Assembly (NCBI GenBank): GCA_946965045.2
Contig: OX337228.1
Location: forward strand, 5,456,001-5,520,000
DNA: 64,000 nt
From: Epithemia pelagica
Taxonomy: Eukaryota > Bacillariophyta > Bacillariophyceae > Surirellales > Surirellaceae
Direction of reading: 5' to 3'
Of this stretch, positions 1 through 11,014 are shown in pieces; positions within the stretch are counted from its first letter, which is position 1, and every line of letters begins with the position of its first letter. The notes under the pieces were generated by a model. It saw only the letters and a program-made list of their open reading frames with translations. It was not told the DNA's origin and did no database searches. The position numbers and the translations under genes are program-made.

Positions 1-269
1 GAAGAAGGGGCACTGGATTGTGTTGGCGGGGCTGTAGTTAGGACAAATGATTGTTCACCTTCGTCTTCCGTGTATTTCTTGCCCTTTCCTTTCCCTTTCC
101 CTTTCCCTTTCCCATGGTCCTTTTCCTCATCGAGCCGTCTTCGACTCCTTGCACTCTTTCTGTTTTCCGCTCCTCTCGATCGACCAGCAGTCGCATAGAA
201 CGGTCTAGTGACTCTGGCAGCTATGGTTTCCGTGGCCAAGAGGGCGAGGCAAACAAGTAAATACAGCAT
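1..269 (-). CDS. N-terminus of a secreted Lys/Gly-rich protein (partial)
   Basis: The frame opens at an ATG (267-269) and stays open to the left window edge, giving about 89 residues. The first 18 or so residues (MLYLLVCLALLATETIAA) are a textbook signal peptide, followed by a basic, Arg/Ser-rich stretch. Then comes a run of alternating Gly-Lys encoded by a TTTCCC hexanucleotide repeat (82-113), then Thr/Pro/Ser-rich sequence. Low-complexity secreted proteins of this kind are common in diatoms (cell-wall or surface proteins), but no family is recognisable from this fragment. It is incomplete because the window ends, not because of a break. Confidence 0.5.
   Translation of the reverse strand, partial: MLYLLVCLALLATETIAARVTRPFYATAGRSRGAENRKSARSRRRLDEEKDHGKGKGKGKGKGKKYTEDEGEQSFVLTTAPPTQSSAPS
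82..113. repeat. TTTCCC hexanucleotide microsatellite
   Basis: About five units of (TTTCCC) with one imperfect unit. On the minus strand it encodes the Gly-Lys run of the partial secreted protein, so copy-number change would alter that run in steps of two residues. Confidence 0.8.
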
Positions 270-1597
270 CTTAACGATTGTGTGCGTTCTATTGTAAGGA
301 AGTGCTTTGTCCATTGTGGTCTAGAATGACTGCTGTTCACTTTGAAACTGTTTCCTGCCAGAGAGTAGACAAAGGTAGAAAGAAGCTCTCGTCACTCGTC
401 ACGGACTAAAAAGTGGAACCGGACGCATTTTGTGAACGGACGTCAATAATTCAAGCCAGAACAGATGTCGACCCTGCGCTATCAACGGACGACGAACTAT
501 AGAATGGTAAGTACAATGCTGGCGGGATAGAATGCCCGCTCGCAACGGGAAAGGTCAACGGAAAGGATACTAGATAAATTTTTGAACCTGCCAATCTTGT
601 CGGACTGCCATGTGCTCCAACGGATGCAAATTTGTGATAATTCAAGGCGCGACAATCGGTATGAATGTACCAATTGCATCCAACCAAAATCTTCTATGTG
701 AGTCGTTTAAAAGCATGTGCTCTCTGTATTGTATTCAGAAGCCAAGCGTGATCCATTTGAGCGGAAACTGTTGAAGCGCCAACGTATCCTTGTGTCGTGT
801 GGGAAAGGCGTGACTTCGGATTCACAGAATGCGAATGGTCAAAAAGTCCAATATCCCCAAGACCCACGGTCTGTTCGGTTTTTGTTGAACGGATAGATAC
901 CATGGGCCCAATTGCGCTGTCGGGACGGAGTCGGACGTAGACCGATCTAAGGTTACCGACCGACCGAGCTTGATGTCCGGAAGATGATAACAACACCCAA
1001 TATTTGACGAGACATAGCTTTGAGCAGTGATCGGTAAGGTATCCATGGTTGCTGTCTAGGCTGCCTCTAGTGCCTTCTATCTGGGTGTGCCCATTACGGG
1101 CGAAAACGTACCATTGGGCACATAGTTCAACTAGATAGAACTCAACCAATATTGGGCCTCCGGCAACACGTAGATGCTCAAACTTTTTCCTTAACACATC
1201 CTCTGTCACCATTGGATACTCCATGACACCCATCTATGACAAATCACATTGGATTCCAAGTGTGCCCACATGCCTAAAATTGAGCACAATGGAGGTCCTC
1301 ATATGACCTAGATATGTCATAGATGGGTGTCATGGAGTATCCAATGGTGACAGAGGATGTGTTAAGGAAAAAGTTTTAGCATCTACATGTTGCCGTAGGT
1401 CTAATATTGGTTGAGTTCTATCTAGTTGAAACTATGTGCCCAATGGTACGTTTTCGCCCGTAATGGGCACACCCAGAAAGAAGGCACTAGGCAGAAGTAG
1501 CTGTGAATAAGAAGCTGGATGATAATCACTCTTCTGGAATCGAAGAAACAAAGAAGCAATTCATTACTACGTAAATTTCTTTGGGTCAAAGGTGCAT
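270..1597. other. Intergenic region without a supported gene
   Basis: It holds only short open frames with no recognisable protein. The structured part is the large foldback repeat at 1061-1494, listed separately. The rest (270-1060 and 1495-1597) shows nothing I can name. Confidence 0.5.
1061..1494. repeat. Large inverted repeat, about 180-bp arms
   Basis: The left arm (1061-1240) and right arm (1316-1494) are reverse complements over about 180 bp, with roughly eight differences (about 95% identity), around a 75-bp loop. The differences include a one-base insertion and a two-base deletion. The left arm read on the minus strand is open; the right arm carries an in-frame stop. The repeat could be a foldback element, a fragment duplicated in inverse orientation, or a source of long hairpin RNA. 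No terminal target duplication was seen. Confidence 0.85.
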
Positions 1598-4588
1598 CTA
1601 GATTTCGCCTGCGGTCGAATCGTTCAGTGCATTGCCAACTTCTGAGTTGGATTCGAAACTACTCGTGTCGGTAAAAAATACACCGAGTCTCCTGAAAACA
1701 GGTTGGTTCTTGAACTCATTCTTTTGCTTTGTCATCGTGGCCCGCAGAACCTCGACTTCTGACTCTTTCGTGGCAACTTGACCATCCATTATTGCAACCT
1801 GCTTTTGCAATGATTGGGCTGTTTCACATGTTTTTTGAAGCTTGTTTTCTGTCTCACGCTGTTGTTTCAAGTGTTCGGCGGCTTGTTGAACAATCTCCGC
1901 GTTCGTTTCTGCCAATTTCGACTTAATTTGTTTAACCTCATCTCGTAGCGTTTTGGCTTCTTCTTCGCTAACCTGGAGTTTGGCTTTGCTGGCCATCCGT
2001 TCCCTCTCCAACTCATTCGTGAAACGGGCGACCTCACTTCTAAGCCGATCGACCTCACCTTTAGACGTAGTCAACTCGTGTTCCATCGTCTCATGCTCTT
2101 TCTCTTGTTGTTCGGCTGTTCGTAGCTTCTCTGTCAAAGAACTAACCTCCGTGGTCAAACTGGCTACTCGCTCTGTCAGTATCTCTATCTCCTGTTCTTT
2201 CCTCGAAATATCTTTTTCCATTTTCGATGTTTCTTCAACATGGATATGGACACTGCGTTCCAACTTGCCAAGTTCGATTCTCAGGTGACTAACTTCTTTC
2301 TGAACGTCTTGGTCGTTGCTAGCCCTTTCGGATTTGAGCCCTTGAACCAAAGTCTTGAGCTCCATCGTTTCGCCTTCTAGTTGCTGTCGCATGACATCGT
2401 GACTTTCTTCCAACGTAGCGACTTGCTTTTCTGCGGCAAGCCGTGCAGCGTGTGACTCTGCAAGTTGTGCACGTAGGGCAACGGCTTCTGCTTTTGCTGC
2501 CACAGAATATCCTGTTGAATCTTGACTCGAATGTACATCTACATCGTCTGATGAACAACGTTGATCAGCGATTAATCGGCTTCCATGGCTCCCTTGATCA
2601 TTTTCGTGGCGACGCGTAACCTGTATAGTCTGCACTAACTCTGAGAGCTTTTCCTCCTTTTTTCTCAACGTTTTTCTTCTTGAATCTAATGTGTAATCTG
2701 GCCCATCGCTCACCGGATCAACTTCTTTGCTTCCGACGCTATTTCGGTCTGAAGCTGAAAGTCGAGCCGTCTCTTTGGCTTTTAGTAATGCTCCACGAAG
2801 AACTGTCATTTCATCTTCTAGGTCTCTGACCTGGGCGGACAACTCTTCCTTCGATCTCATTTCTTTTCGCAGCTTTTCCTCTACTTCCACACGTTCTCGA
2901 AATAGCTTTTCTGTCGAATCCTCCGACACTTGTAGTTTTTGCTGCAGTGTATCGATGGTCCCTTGTTGGGACCTTCTTTGGACTTCAAAGCCCATTTCTT
3001 TTGCCGATGGTGACTGGACACCAGCTGGGATTCCTTGGTTCTCCTTATTCATCCCCGAATGTTTTTCGTTTGTCTGGTTCTTAGACTCCTGCTTTACATT
3101 TTTCAATTCAGGAGCTGAAATATCAACAGCCGGTGTAACAACAGTGTCATCATGAGTATGGGTGGACACTAACTTTGGGGGATCGGATGACGCAGGGAGG
3201 AGACTTTGAGAGTAATTCGTAGTACTGATCGTTGTGGCGATTGTTGAGAATCCCTCATGAATATCTTGGTGGAACATGGACAATCGTACCGCCCGAAGGT
3301 TGCTAAATTCGTTGGCATATTGCTCTAACATGGCAGAGTAGGCCGTATGTGGTACATGCTGAGGCGGAGAATTGGTACGATGTGAACGAGTCACGTCTTT
3401 GGCTTGAGGCGAAACCGCATCTGGTTGATGCCGTTCCTCCCTCATCTCACTTTGCTGAGAAACCAAGAGACTGTTATTGTCTCCGTGTAACTCATCGTCT
3501 GCCCTCTCCATTTCCATGACGTTTCCTGGAACTATCGACTTTCCGGGGGTGCGGCGAACATTCTCCTTTGAGTGAGGAGGCACATCCAAGATATCATCGT
3601 CTTGGCTTTCATGCAGAGATGTTGACGTTCCCCCTGTATGTTTGGTGTCCCTCGTTGCCGTATCATCTTGTGGCGTGCAACGCTCCCGATGGGTGAGAAA
3701 CAAATCATCATCCCCTCGATGGGCATGTTGCGCAACACATTCCTGTTGGTATATATCTGCTGAGATGACAAGACATTCCTTTACCCTGGACCCCACTGTG
3801 ACTCCAGTCCGGAGACAACCACGAATGCCGTCCGTGAGAGCCGTATCATCGTCATAACGTGCCTTCCTCTTCCATTCTTCCGTTCGGCTTTCCCTGCTTT
3901 TATGGGAAGACTGCGATCGATGCGACACCCGACGCTCAGCTTCAATGGATCTTGCTGCCCTGCTGGTTCGGTATGTTGTGATGCTGTGGCGATGGGGTTC
4001 CGGTGAGCCGGAACTCAGACTGTTTGTACTGGGGGTGCTAGGGGAGTTATCGCGACCGTAAGTACCAATTTCATTTCGTGATCGACGTTGTGGTCTCTTC
4101 GTTGGCTGCTCTTGTTGTGGTCTGCGTTTCGGTTCACTTCGCGTACGCTGCTCTTGCAGTGGGAACTTGGTCGGATCGTTGCTGTCTGTGAGAGAACTGG
4201 TGGACTCTATCTGATTCAAGGCTGGAGCGTTCGTTGGTTTTATTTTCGAATGCTTCTCGCTCGAACTGTAACCTTTCTTGTTTCTACTCTTCTCGGTAGA
4301 AGAACTTCGCGGTTTCTTTCTGGTTTCGATAATGCGGGGTTGACTGTATGTCTTTTGTACGTTTGTCCGATTCCGAGGTGATTTCGCTCTGTTGGTTGAC
4401 ATACTGCTAGAAAGAGGCGTCGGTGAGCTGACAATCTCTTCGATGGATCGACCCTGATGAACAGGGGAGTGACGATGCTGTGTTCGCGAAGTAGTTCGAC
4501 CCAAACTAATTGTAGAAGGAGGATGCTGCACCTTTGCTTGCGTCGATCTCTTCTTGCTTTCACTTCGTTTCTTGCTTTCCCCTCCCAT
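1598..4588 (-). CDS. Ser/Arg-rich protein with C-terminal coiled coil
   Basis: Single open frame of 996 residues from an ATG (4586-4588). Roughly the first 500 residues are disordered, basic and rich in Ser, Arg, Thr and Gln. From about residue 520 to 960 the sequence is heptad-like and rich in Glu, Lys, Gln and Leu, a long coiled coil interrupted once near residue 610-680. A compact tail with Phe and Arg residues follows. A short ordered-looking island (Gly-Cys-Leu-Arg-Thr-Gly-Val and following) lies near residue 260. I recognise no family. The architecture resembles cytoskeletal, centrosomal or membrane-tethering scaffolds, but that is only an analogy. No intron is needed. The next gene on the same strand starts at 7697. 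Confidence 0.75.
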   Translation of the reverse strand: MGGESKKRSESKKRSTQAKVQHPPSTISLGRTTSRTQHRHSPVHQGRSIEEIVSSPTPLSSSMSTNRAKSPRNRTNVQKTYSQPRIIETRKKPRSSSTEKSRNKKGYSSSEKHSKIKPTNAPALNQIESTSSLTDSNDPTKFPLQEQRTRSEPKRRPQQEQPTKRPQRRSRNEIGTYGRDNSPSTPSTNSLSSGSPEPHRHSITTYRTSRAARSIEAERRVSHRSQSSHKSRESRTEEWKRKARYDDDTALTDGIRGCLRTGVTVGSRVKECLVISADIYQQECVAQHAHRGDDDLFLTHRERCTPQDDTATRDTKHTGGTSTSLHESQDDDILDVPPHSKENVRRTPGKSIVPGNVMEMERADDELHGDNNSLLVSQQSEMREERHQPDAVSPQAKDVTRSHRTNSPPQHVPHTAYSAMLEQYANEFSNLRAVRLSMFHQDIHEGFSTIATTISTTNYSQSLLPASSDPPKLVSTHTHDDTVVTPAVDISAPELKNVKQESKNQTNEKHSGMNKENQGIPAGVQSPSAKEMGFEVQRRSQQGTIDTLQQKLQVSEDSTEKLFRERVEVEEKLRKEMRSKEELSAQVRDLEDEMTVLRGALLKAKETARLSASDRNSVGSKEVDPVSDGPDYTLDSRRKTLRKKEEKLSELVQTIQVTRRHENDQGSHGSRLIADQRCSSDDVDVHSSQDSTGYSVAAKAEAVALRAQLAESHAARLAAEKQVATLEESHDVMRQQLEGETMELKTLVQGLKSERASNDQDVQKEVSHLRIELGKLERSVHIHVEETSKMEKDISRKEQEIEILTERVASLTTEVSSLTEKLRTAEQQEKEHETMEHELTTSKGEVDRLRSEVARFTNELERERMASKAKLQVSEEEAKTLRDEVKQIKSKLAETNAEIVQQAAEHLKQQRETENKLQKTCETAQSLQKQVAIMDGQVATKESEVEVLRATMTKQKNEFKNQPVFRRLGVFFTDTSSFESNSEVGNALNDSTAGEI

Positions 4589-5509
4589 TTTGAAGGAGAA
4601 GTCAGATTGGTATACTTGGAAAACGACTCTGCTTTCGATTCTTAAACAGGCTCATCCAAAGTAGTCCGTCCTGTTGCTCTCACAATAAAGTTGGACCCAA
4701 TACATCTACCGGCGCGGTCCTGATAACAAAAAACAAGAGCTGCGAAGCTGCTCCAATGTCCGGACCTGCTTTGTGGACTGGCTGAAAGCGAAATAGACGA
4801 ATACAAGAAAAACCGTCAAACACACGAAAGACGCTCACTCCTCACTCCCCTCGCAAGAACCAGATATGTCCAACGGAGAGACAAAGCCGTTGGACTACTC
4901 ATTCGGTACTCAAACTCTTCAACCATGATGGGAAGGCATATGTAGATACGATATATCTGAAAGGGGAGGCAATTATAACCACAAGTATACTTTCGATACT
5001 CTTACAAACTACAACCTGGCGAAGGAGTATTGTACTCGTACAGACAGTCAGTAGCAGTATTCCTATTGTAATCCTACGAGTATTCATATTGGTTCACTTT
5101 TTAATTTTTACGTAACGCCGGCGCGGTCAATCGGATCTGCCTGTGCCATTTACCACTATTGCCCATAAACCTCGCCACGTGCCAGATCTCTACAAGACGA
5201 GTACGCGTACAAGACGAGTTCTCTCACTTTATTGTTTTTGAATTTTGAGGACCTTCACTTTTCTTTTTAGGAAACTTTAATTCGGGATTCGGGGCTCCAA
5301 TCTCCAATAGGCTCTGCCGAGAGACTTGACAAGCGCCTGGAGGAATGGATCGCTGTGCTCAACTGTTGGGATGCGCAATTTACAGAAGCGATTCCACGCA
5401 GTATCTCCTGTCGCGGCAACAAGTCGCTTTCATTGTAATCACTGTTGTCACAAGCGACAGATTTAATTTTCACCACTTTCAAGTGGAACCGAAAAGGTAC
5501 TCATGTCAC
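4589..5509. other. Intergenic spacer between two minus-strand genes
   Basis: It should hold the promoter of the coiled-coil gene and the 3' end of the LRR gene. No protein is supported. It contains several copies of a GTACTCGTAC / TACGAGTA motif (around 5031-5041, 5074-5082 and 5198-5209) that recurs in other spacers of this window. Confidence 0.45.
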
Positions 5510-7697
5510 TCAGTCTCCTTCGATTATTGTCGTGTTACGAGGACGCTGGTTTCCGCTTTCAAAGAAGCCAATATTCTCTGGGATGAAAAGATTTAAAGCT
5601 TGAACACCCTTGTTTGTCATGTGATTACCGGGTACATGGAGCCTCTTGAGGTTGTTCGAATTCATGCAAATTTTGGCAATGTCCAGAGCGCCCCTGTCTG
5701 TAATCATATTGTAGCCCAACTGAACCTCCTGAAGAGGTTCAAATGATATTATTCCCGCAAAACAGTGGTCGGATAACTGATTGTGAGATAGGTTCAAGGA
5801 GTACGTTGTCGGATGCGCGGGGTCAGAGATGGCCGCAAACAAATCTTGTGCGCCGCGGTCACCGATTCGATTCATTTTAAGATCGAGTCTCTGGATTGTG
5901 CGATTCCTTCGTAGCATGTTGGAAAGGAACGACGCGCCTTCATTCGTAATTTTGCAAGAAGTCAGGGACAGCACAGTCAGATTCTGATTGTACACAAGCG
6001 ACTGTGCAATAAAAGCAGCCCCACGATCCCCCATTACTGTATTCTGAAGGCATAGACGGTTGAGGTTGATACTGTTTTGGCTTATCACAGTGTTCGCCAG
6101 GGTCTGGACACCACGACTTGTCACCGCTTGCAGACCGTCCAGACTCTTGAACGTGACCAAAGGGAGAGTCGGTCTGTATTCATCAAGATGCCGGCAAATG
6201 CAAATCATTTCCTCGTCTCCCACCTTAAGATTCAGTTGAGGCATTCGACGCCTTGTCTCGATCAAACGAAGTTTCTCTCCCAACCAAGTTTGTAGGGATT
6301 GTCGAAATCGAAAAGCCCCGGAGAGACGAGCAATGCCGATATCTGTCATGCGTTTGTTTTCTTCCCATTTCAGGTGATCAAGCGTAAAGCGGTCCGTGCA
6401 AACAATTTCGGCGAGTCGAACAGCCCCCTGATTTCCAATTTGATTTCCCGTCAAGTCAAGTTCCTTCAATGTGGAGTTAACGACAAGCGCATGGCAGAAC
6501 GAACTTGCCCCGGCATCACCAATCGCATTACTAGCCAAATTCAGTTTTTCCAGGATAAAGTCACCCTCCAAGAATGCAGCCAATTCCACTGCACCGGAAT
6601 CGTGGATGCGATTAAAACTGAGATCAAGATGGCACAAATATGATATGGAATACTCTGTGCAACCTAGGCCTTGACAGAGAAGGGTTGCACCCTCGTCATC
6701 CACATGACAGGATGACAAAACAAGCTCACGTATCGTATGCGATCGCTCTAAAAGTAAGGCACAATACTTGACTCCATCAAGGGTCAGTTTGTTGTGACTG
6801 AAAATCAGTTTTTCAAGGCGGGTGTTGCCAAACTCCAGCATTGTACCTGTAATGTGCTCAACGGCTGCAGGCAAAAACCACAAAAAGGACGCATTTGTAA
6901 GGAACGCACAGGTGACATTGAAAGGAATAACTGTTGTCATCCGACGTACCACTGTCAGTGAGGTTGTTGTTCGTTAAATTCAATTCCCTAAGAGGACAAG
7001 AGCTGCAAATCCGATACATTAAGAGAGATCGAGTGAGTACCAACTCTAATGAGGATGAACAAGCCAACCCATTCCATCATCTATACCTCAAGTGTGGGTT
7101 GAGAATGCAAGCCAACTCCGTAGCATGTATTCTCATGTTATTTTGAGACAGATCCAACTGCTCGAGAAATTCGTTGGCACATAGCGCTTCTGCCAGCTTT
7201 TTGACACAATTTTTATTGTTCAAACTATTTTTTCCAAGGTTGAGCGAAGTGATGCTTCGGTTGCGCAGTAAAATAAGAGATATTTGTTTGGCGCATGCTT
7301 TCCCCAAATGATTGTTGAACAGATTAAGTGTTCTCAGGGTACATCGTTCTGTGGCAAGCGCCCGGGCGAGTTTTTTTAGACCATCCGCTTCAACCTTATT
7401 GCCACTTAGGTCCAGTTCACGCAAGCTTCCAACAATATCTAGTATTCTCGCCAAGCTATCGCCACAGTGCGATGTCAAGCAATTGTTGGATAGTGATAGT
7501 CTTTGCAAACAGATCCGTTTGCTATCATCGTTGCGTACAATGTCTGCAAATTGTCCAAGGTCATCGTCTTTCCACAACTGTCCTTCCACCGAGAGTTCTC
7601 GAACTAAATGTTTGCGTTCATCAAAGTACCTGAGCACGTCCTCCGACTTTAAGCGAGGTGACCCGTCATCGTTGTTGTCGAACTTGGCAATCACCAT
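5510..7697 (-). CDS. Leucine-rich repeat (ribonuclease-inhibitor type) protein, three exons
   Basis: Exons on the minus strand are 7697-7087, 7002-6950 and 6864-5510, with introns of 84 and 85 nt bounded by GT and AG. Joining them restores one frame of 672 residues and rebuilds an LRR across both junctions, which supports the model. The longest frame starts at a GTG (7715); the first ATG is 7697. The body is a chain of about 14 repeats with the L..LDLS.N.I...GA pattern of RNI-like LRRs, as in NLRC3/NOD3-like and T-complex proteins. There is no nucleotide-binding, kinase or transmembrane segment, so this is probably a cytosolic protein-binding solenoid. The partner is unknown. Confidence 0.85.
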
Positions 7698-8989
7698 GAG
7701 CGGTGATGCGCTCACAATGGTTTCGTAGTGTGAAAATTCTATTTCCGTCTTCTATCGAGAGCCTCGGCCCTTGCCTTCTTACAGTACACTTTCGCCTTCG
7801 CAAGGAGATTGGGATGCTCTCTTTCTTGCAAGGGACAAGGTCGTTACCTGTGCACGTTGTATTTCACATCAACATCAACAAAAGCATCAACCTCTGCTAT
7901 CAATTTAGGGGGGCGCCGATCATTACGATGAACTATACAGGACGAGCCGTGTTAGCGTTGCGCTGTCGCGCATTGAGCAATGCACACTGCACAGCGATGA
8001 CAGTACTGAAATGCGCTATGTATTGTACATGGCACGACTTATTGGTCATCATGTCAGTCCTCCACCTCCTGCCTGCACCTTCACCACCTGCACCACGTTC
8101 GTTTGGGGGTACAGTAAACCCCGATTTTGTACTTTAGTACTATTTTTCACTTCTCTCGAAGGATCATAACCTATTAAGGGCTGGTCATTGCACGTTTTAT
8201 TTTTCACTAGGGTTAAAGTTATAAATTGGAAAATCACCACCGCACCATGACGCTCTGTTTTTGATGTCGCCGTTCATCAGATCAAGACTCTGATAGAGGT
8301 CGAAGCCTCTTGAGTGTCGAAACAAGTAAGCATTCAATACGATGTGTGAGTTTCGTGCGAAAAATTGAAGGATTGGTAGAGATGAAGTCATTCATCGGAG
8401 ATGCTATGTGTTTTTTTGCCATTTTGCTTGTGCTGCTCCGTTTACATTGTTATTTGTCTATTTCACTTTCTCACAACCTGGTACTTCTTCATTTGTAATC
8501 AAAGCGATATGGAGTGCTGGTGTAGTGGGGAAATACAGCTTTACATAGCTTACCACTCAAAAACAGCTCTGTTTGGCACGATGGCAAACAACAATCAACG
8601 AACAAACGAGGAAACAGAGGCTGTTTTGGCTAGTGTAGAGCACTGGTAAGCCTTCATTCTATGGTTTATTCTTTGCATTAGTATCTGTGTCGAATTCTAA
8701 TCCCTTTTTTCCAGGACGACTGCCCTGGAGACAACAAGCCAGAATACAACAACAACCACAACAATTGAGACAAACCCAGCCTTCTCCACAGTCCATGTCG
8801 ACCGTTCCTAGTAATTCCTCGATACAAAGGGAAACCGTACCGGTTTTTATTTTTGCCCTGTACTGCGAACTGCGATGGAATCCTTTGGCCGCCGCCGATG
8901 CAAACTCGAACACTACGGGCGGATCAAAATCATCCTCTCACCAACCACTGCTGTCGCCTCCATTGTGCTTTTCCGATGCACAATGCACT
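7698..8989. other. Intergenic region, promoter of the LRR gene
   Basis: No supported coding sequence. The short open frames lack any family resemblance. It contains one copy (8781-8805) of a 25-bp direct repeat that recurs at 9405-9429 and brackets the gene fragment described next. Confidence 0.4.
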
Positions 8990-9429
8990 GTCATGTGATT
9001 TCGTGGAGGATTTCTATGCCATGATTGGGCCCCAGTACATTTCCAAATCTGTGGAGCGGAGATTCGAAGTCGTTGGCAAACCTATGCAACACACTCCCCT
9101 GACTCGCGCCCTACTAGAACGAGTCAAGGAACGAGCTCGCTTGTTGGTGTCGCCTCACGTGACGACGCGTCCTGTGGTCAACAATGCGGCATCCTTATTG
9201 GATCCGAAACGCCTCGAGTTTTATCAAGCCACGACATTGTTGGCCGTATATTCCCTGCGAGGTATTACCCGTCGATCCAAAACCACGTGCTTTTCTCGTC
9301 GGAGTGCCGGTATCCTTGCGGGTCAAGGCCAACGCAACTCGATTTATGTCGTGGATGATTTTGACTGGTTTGGTGTGGGCTACGCAGTGTGGGTCGAACC
9401 ACTCCTTCTCCACAGTCCATGTTGACCGT
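8781..9429. repeat. 25-bp direct repeats flanking the gene fragment
   Basis: The repeat CTTCTCCACAGTCCATGT, plus seven more bases, occurs at 8781-8805 and 9405-9429 with one mismatch. The two copies bracket the sacsin-like fragment. They could be a duplication made when the fragment was inserted, or the scar of a local tandem duplication. Confidence 0.7.
8990..9402 (+). pseudogene. Fragment of a sacsin/DUF3684-like gene
   Basis: About 137 codons read like the interior of a conserved protein. There is an ERRFEVVGKPMQHTPLT segment, then a stretch with LLDPKRLEFYQATTLLAVYS, and a final DDFDWF.VGYAV block. These resemble my recollection of the large eukaryotic HSP90-type ATPase proteins with a sacsin/DUF3684 region. 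There is no proper start, the upstream codons are nonsense-like, and similarity ends abruptly at about 9400. No flanking exon continues it. I read it as a displaced, non-functional gene piece; the family assignment is from memory and moderate at best. Confidence 0.5.
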
Positions 9430-10295
9430 GCTGACCGTTCAAGGATGACAACACTCCACCTCTTCTGCCTGGACGACTTTAGATTTTGAAATCCACTCAC
9501 TCACAGTCATCCCCATTATCAGGCACAACACACAACCTGTCCATACCCACCACCGATGACCCATCCATTGGTGTACGGCATTGTGGAAGCACACACAACA
9601 ACGTTGGGACAACGCAATCCCTATGGTGCACGATGCAGTGCATATCAATCGCTAGTCTACTAGTATGAAGAGGCTATCGCATTAAAATCTAAGCACATAC
9701 TCATGATCTGGATCATCGATCATCGTCTTCTGTTGTCTTCTACTAGAGAGAGCTACGTAGGAGTAGGAGTATTTCGATTCTCATGAGATAGCACAAATCC
9801 GACAGTGTCGAAAGCCGACAGCGATGATCATGATCAGAGTTGTTGGAGGCTACTACTTGAGCGGAAGATGGCAAAAACAGTGCAATCGCGAACACTTTCG
9901 AGGAGATTATGGACAACTATCATCTGAATACAGCTGTGCAAAGTGTTCGCGATTGGAGAACTACATCCCGCGGTATCACCAATCACCATCGTCGATATAT
10001 GCAAATCAGACGAGTTCAGCACTTCAAAAAATGCGACGAACAGTGGAGGGTCGGCCGGCGAAGCCCTACAACCTAGAGACCAAGACCAAGTGGATACTGT
10101 ACCCATAATATTACAATACAAAATCGGCTCCGAAGCGAACGTGCACCCTGCACCCTGCACCTTCACCCGCAACCCGCACCCGCACCCGATGCCGGTCGCG
10201 GAATGCATTGGGAAAGCCACCGAAGGACGTCGACAATCTATTCCATCCAAGGATTTCATTCATCGATTCTATTGCGTTGAAAACAACGAGAAACC
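9430..10295. other. Intergenic region upstream of the p23 gene
   Basis: No supported gene. It contains a CTACGTAG palindrome with an adjoining GAGTAGGAGTA at about 9753-9771, a 16-bp inverted repeat at 9883-9955, and a CA/C-rich tract (10140-10195) just ahead of the p23 start. Confidence 0.4.
9883..9955. repeat. 16-bp perfect inverted repeat
   Basis: CAATCGCGAACACTTT at 9883-9898 is the exact reverse complement of 9940-9955, with a 41-nt loop. It lies about 340 bp upstream of the p23 start codon. A paired regulatory site or an RNA hairpin are both possible. Confidence 0.7.
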
Positions 10296-11014
10296 ATGGC
10301 AGCAACAAACACAGCTCCCATCAAATGGGCTCAACGTAGTGATTCTCTCTATCTTACGATCGCACTACCAGGTAAGAAGTGAATGGCTCCGAGGCCATGC
10401 TACGCAACGGTCGTGAACTGGAAGTTTTCGATGGTCGAATCATGCTTCTCAGAAAACCTTATTTCTCATCGTTGTTAACAGATGTAAAGGACGAGACAAT
10501 TCAATTGACAGATACGGCTTTGGTTTTCAAAGGAAAATCTCAGGACAAGGACTATGAGGTGAACATTGCATTCTTCAAACCCGTTGACTCGGAAGGTTCT
10601 ACCTACAAGGTTTTGCCGCGAAGCATTCAAATGCATGTCATGAAAAAGGACAAGGAAGATGGTGACTTCTGGCCTCGTCTTTTGGAAGACAAGAATTTGG
10701 AGAAGAATCAAGTTAAGATTGACTGGGATCGATACGTTGATGAGGACGAAGAAGAGGAAGGTTTCGATACGTCGGCACTGGAAGGTGGTATGGGAATGGG
10801 CGGTATGCCAGGCATGGGAGGAATGGGCGGCATGCCAGGCATGGGAGGAATGGGTGGAATGCCAGGCATGGGAGGACCCGGTGGTATGGATATGGAAGCT
10901 CTTATGAAGCAAATGGGTGGTATGGGGGCAATGGGAGATGCCGGTGATATGGGCGGTGATGACGGCGACGATGACGACGATGATGATTTGCCAGAATTGG
11001 AAGAAGCCAATTAA
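10296..11014 (+). CDS. p23-type Hsp90 co-chaperone (CS domain), two exons
   Basis: Exon 1 is 10296-10371 and exon 2 is 10482-11014, with a 110-nt intron (GTAAGAAG to TTAACAG). The spliced protein has 202 residues. The exon junction falls inside the CS domain, which begins APIKWAQRSDSLYLTIALPD. It continues through the FKGKSQDKDYE strands and ends in the p23 signature FWPRLLEDK.....VKIDWDRYVDEDEEEE. After the acidic segment comes a Gly-Met-rich tail of repeated GGMPGM units and an Asp/Glu C-terminus. The family binds the ATP-bound Hsp90 dimer and stabilises client complexes in cytosol and nucleus. The GGMPGM tail resembles that of plant p23-1. Confidence 0.93.

Noticed and set aside
694-1233. 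179-codon minus-strand frame overlapping the foldback repeat
   Set aside because: It spans the left arm, loses its frame in the right arm, shows no family motif, and the residues past the arm look like random translation.
5510-6952. Two or three separate LRR genes
   Set aside because: The frames join perfectly through two 84-85-nt GT-AG introns and rebuild an LRR unit at each junction, so one gene is simpler.
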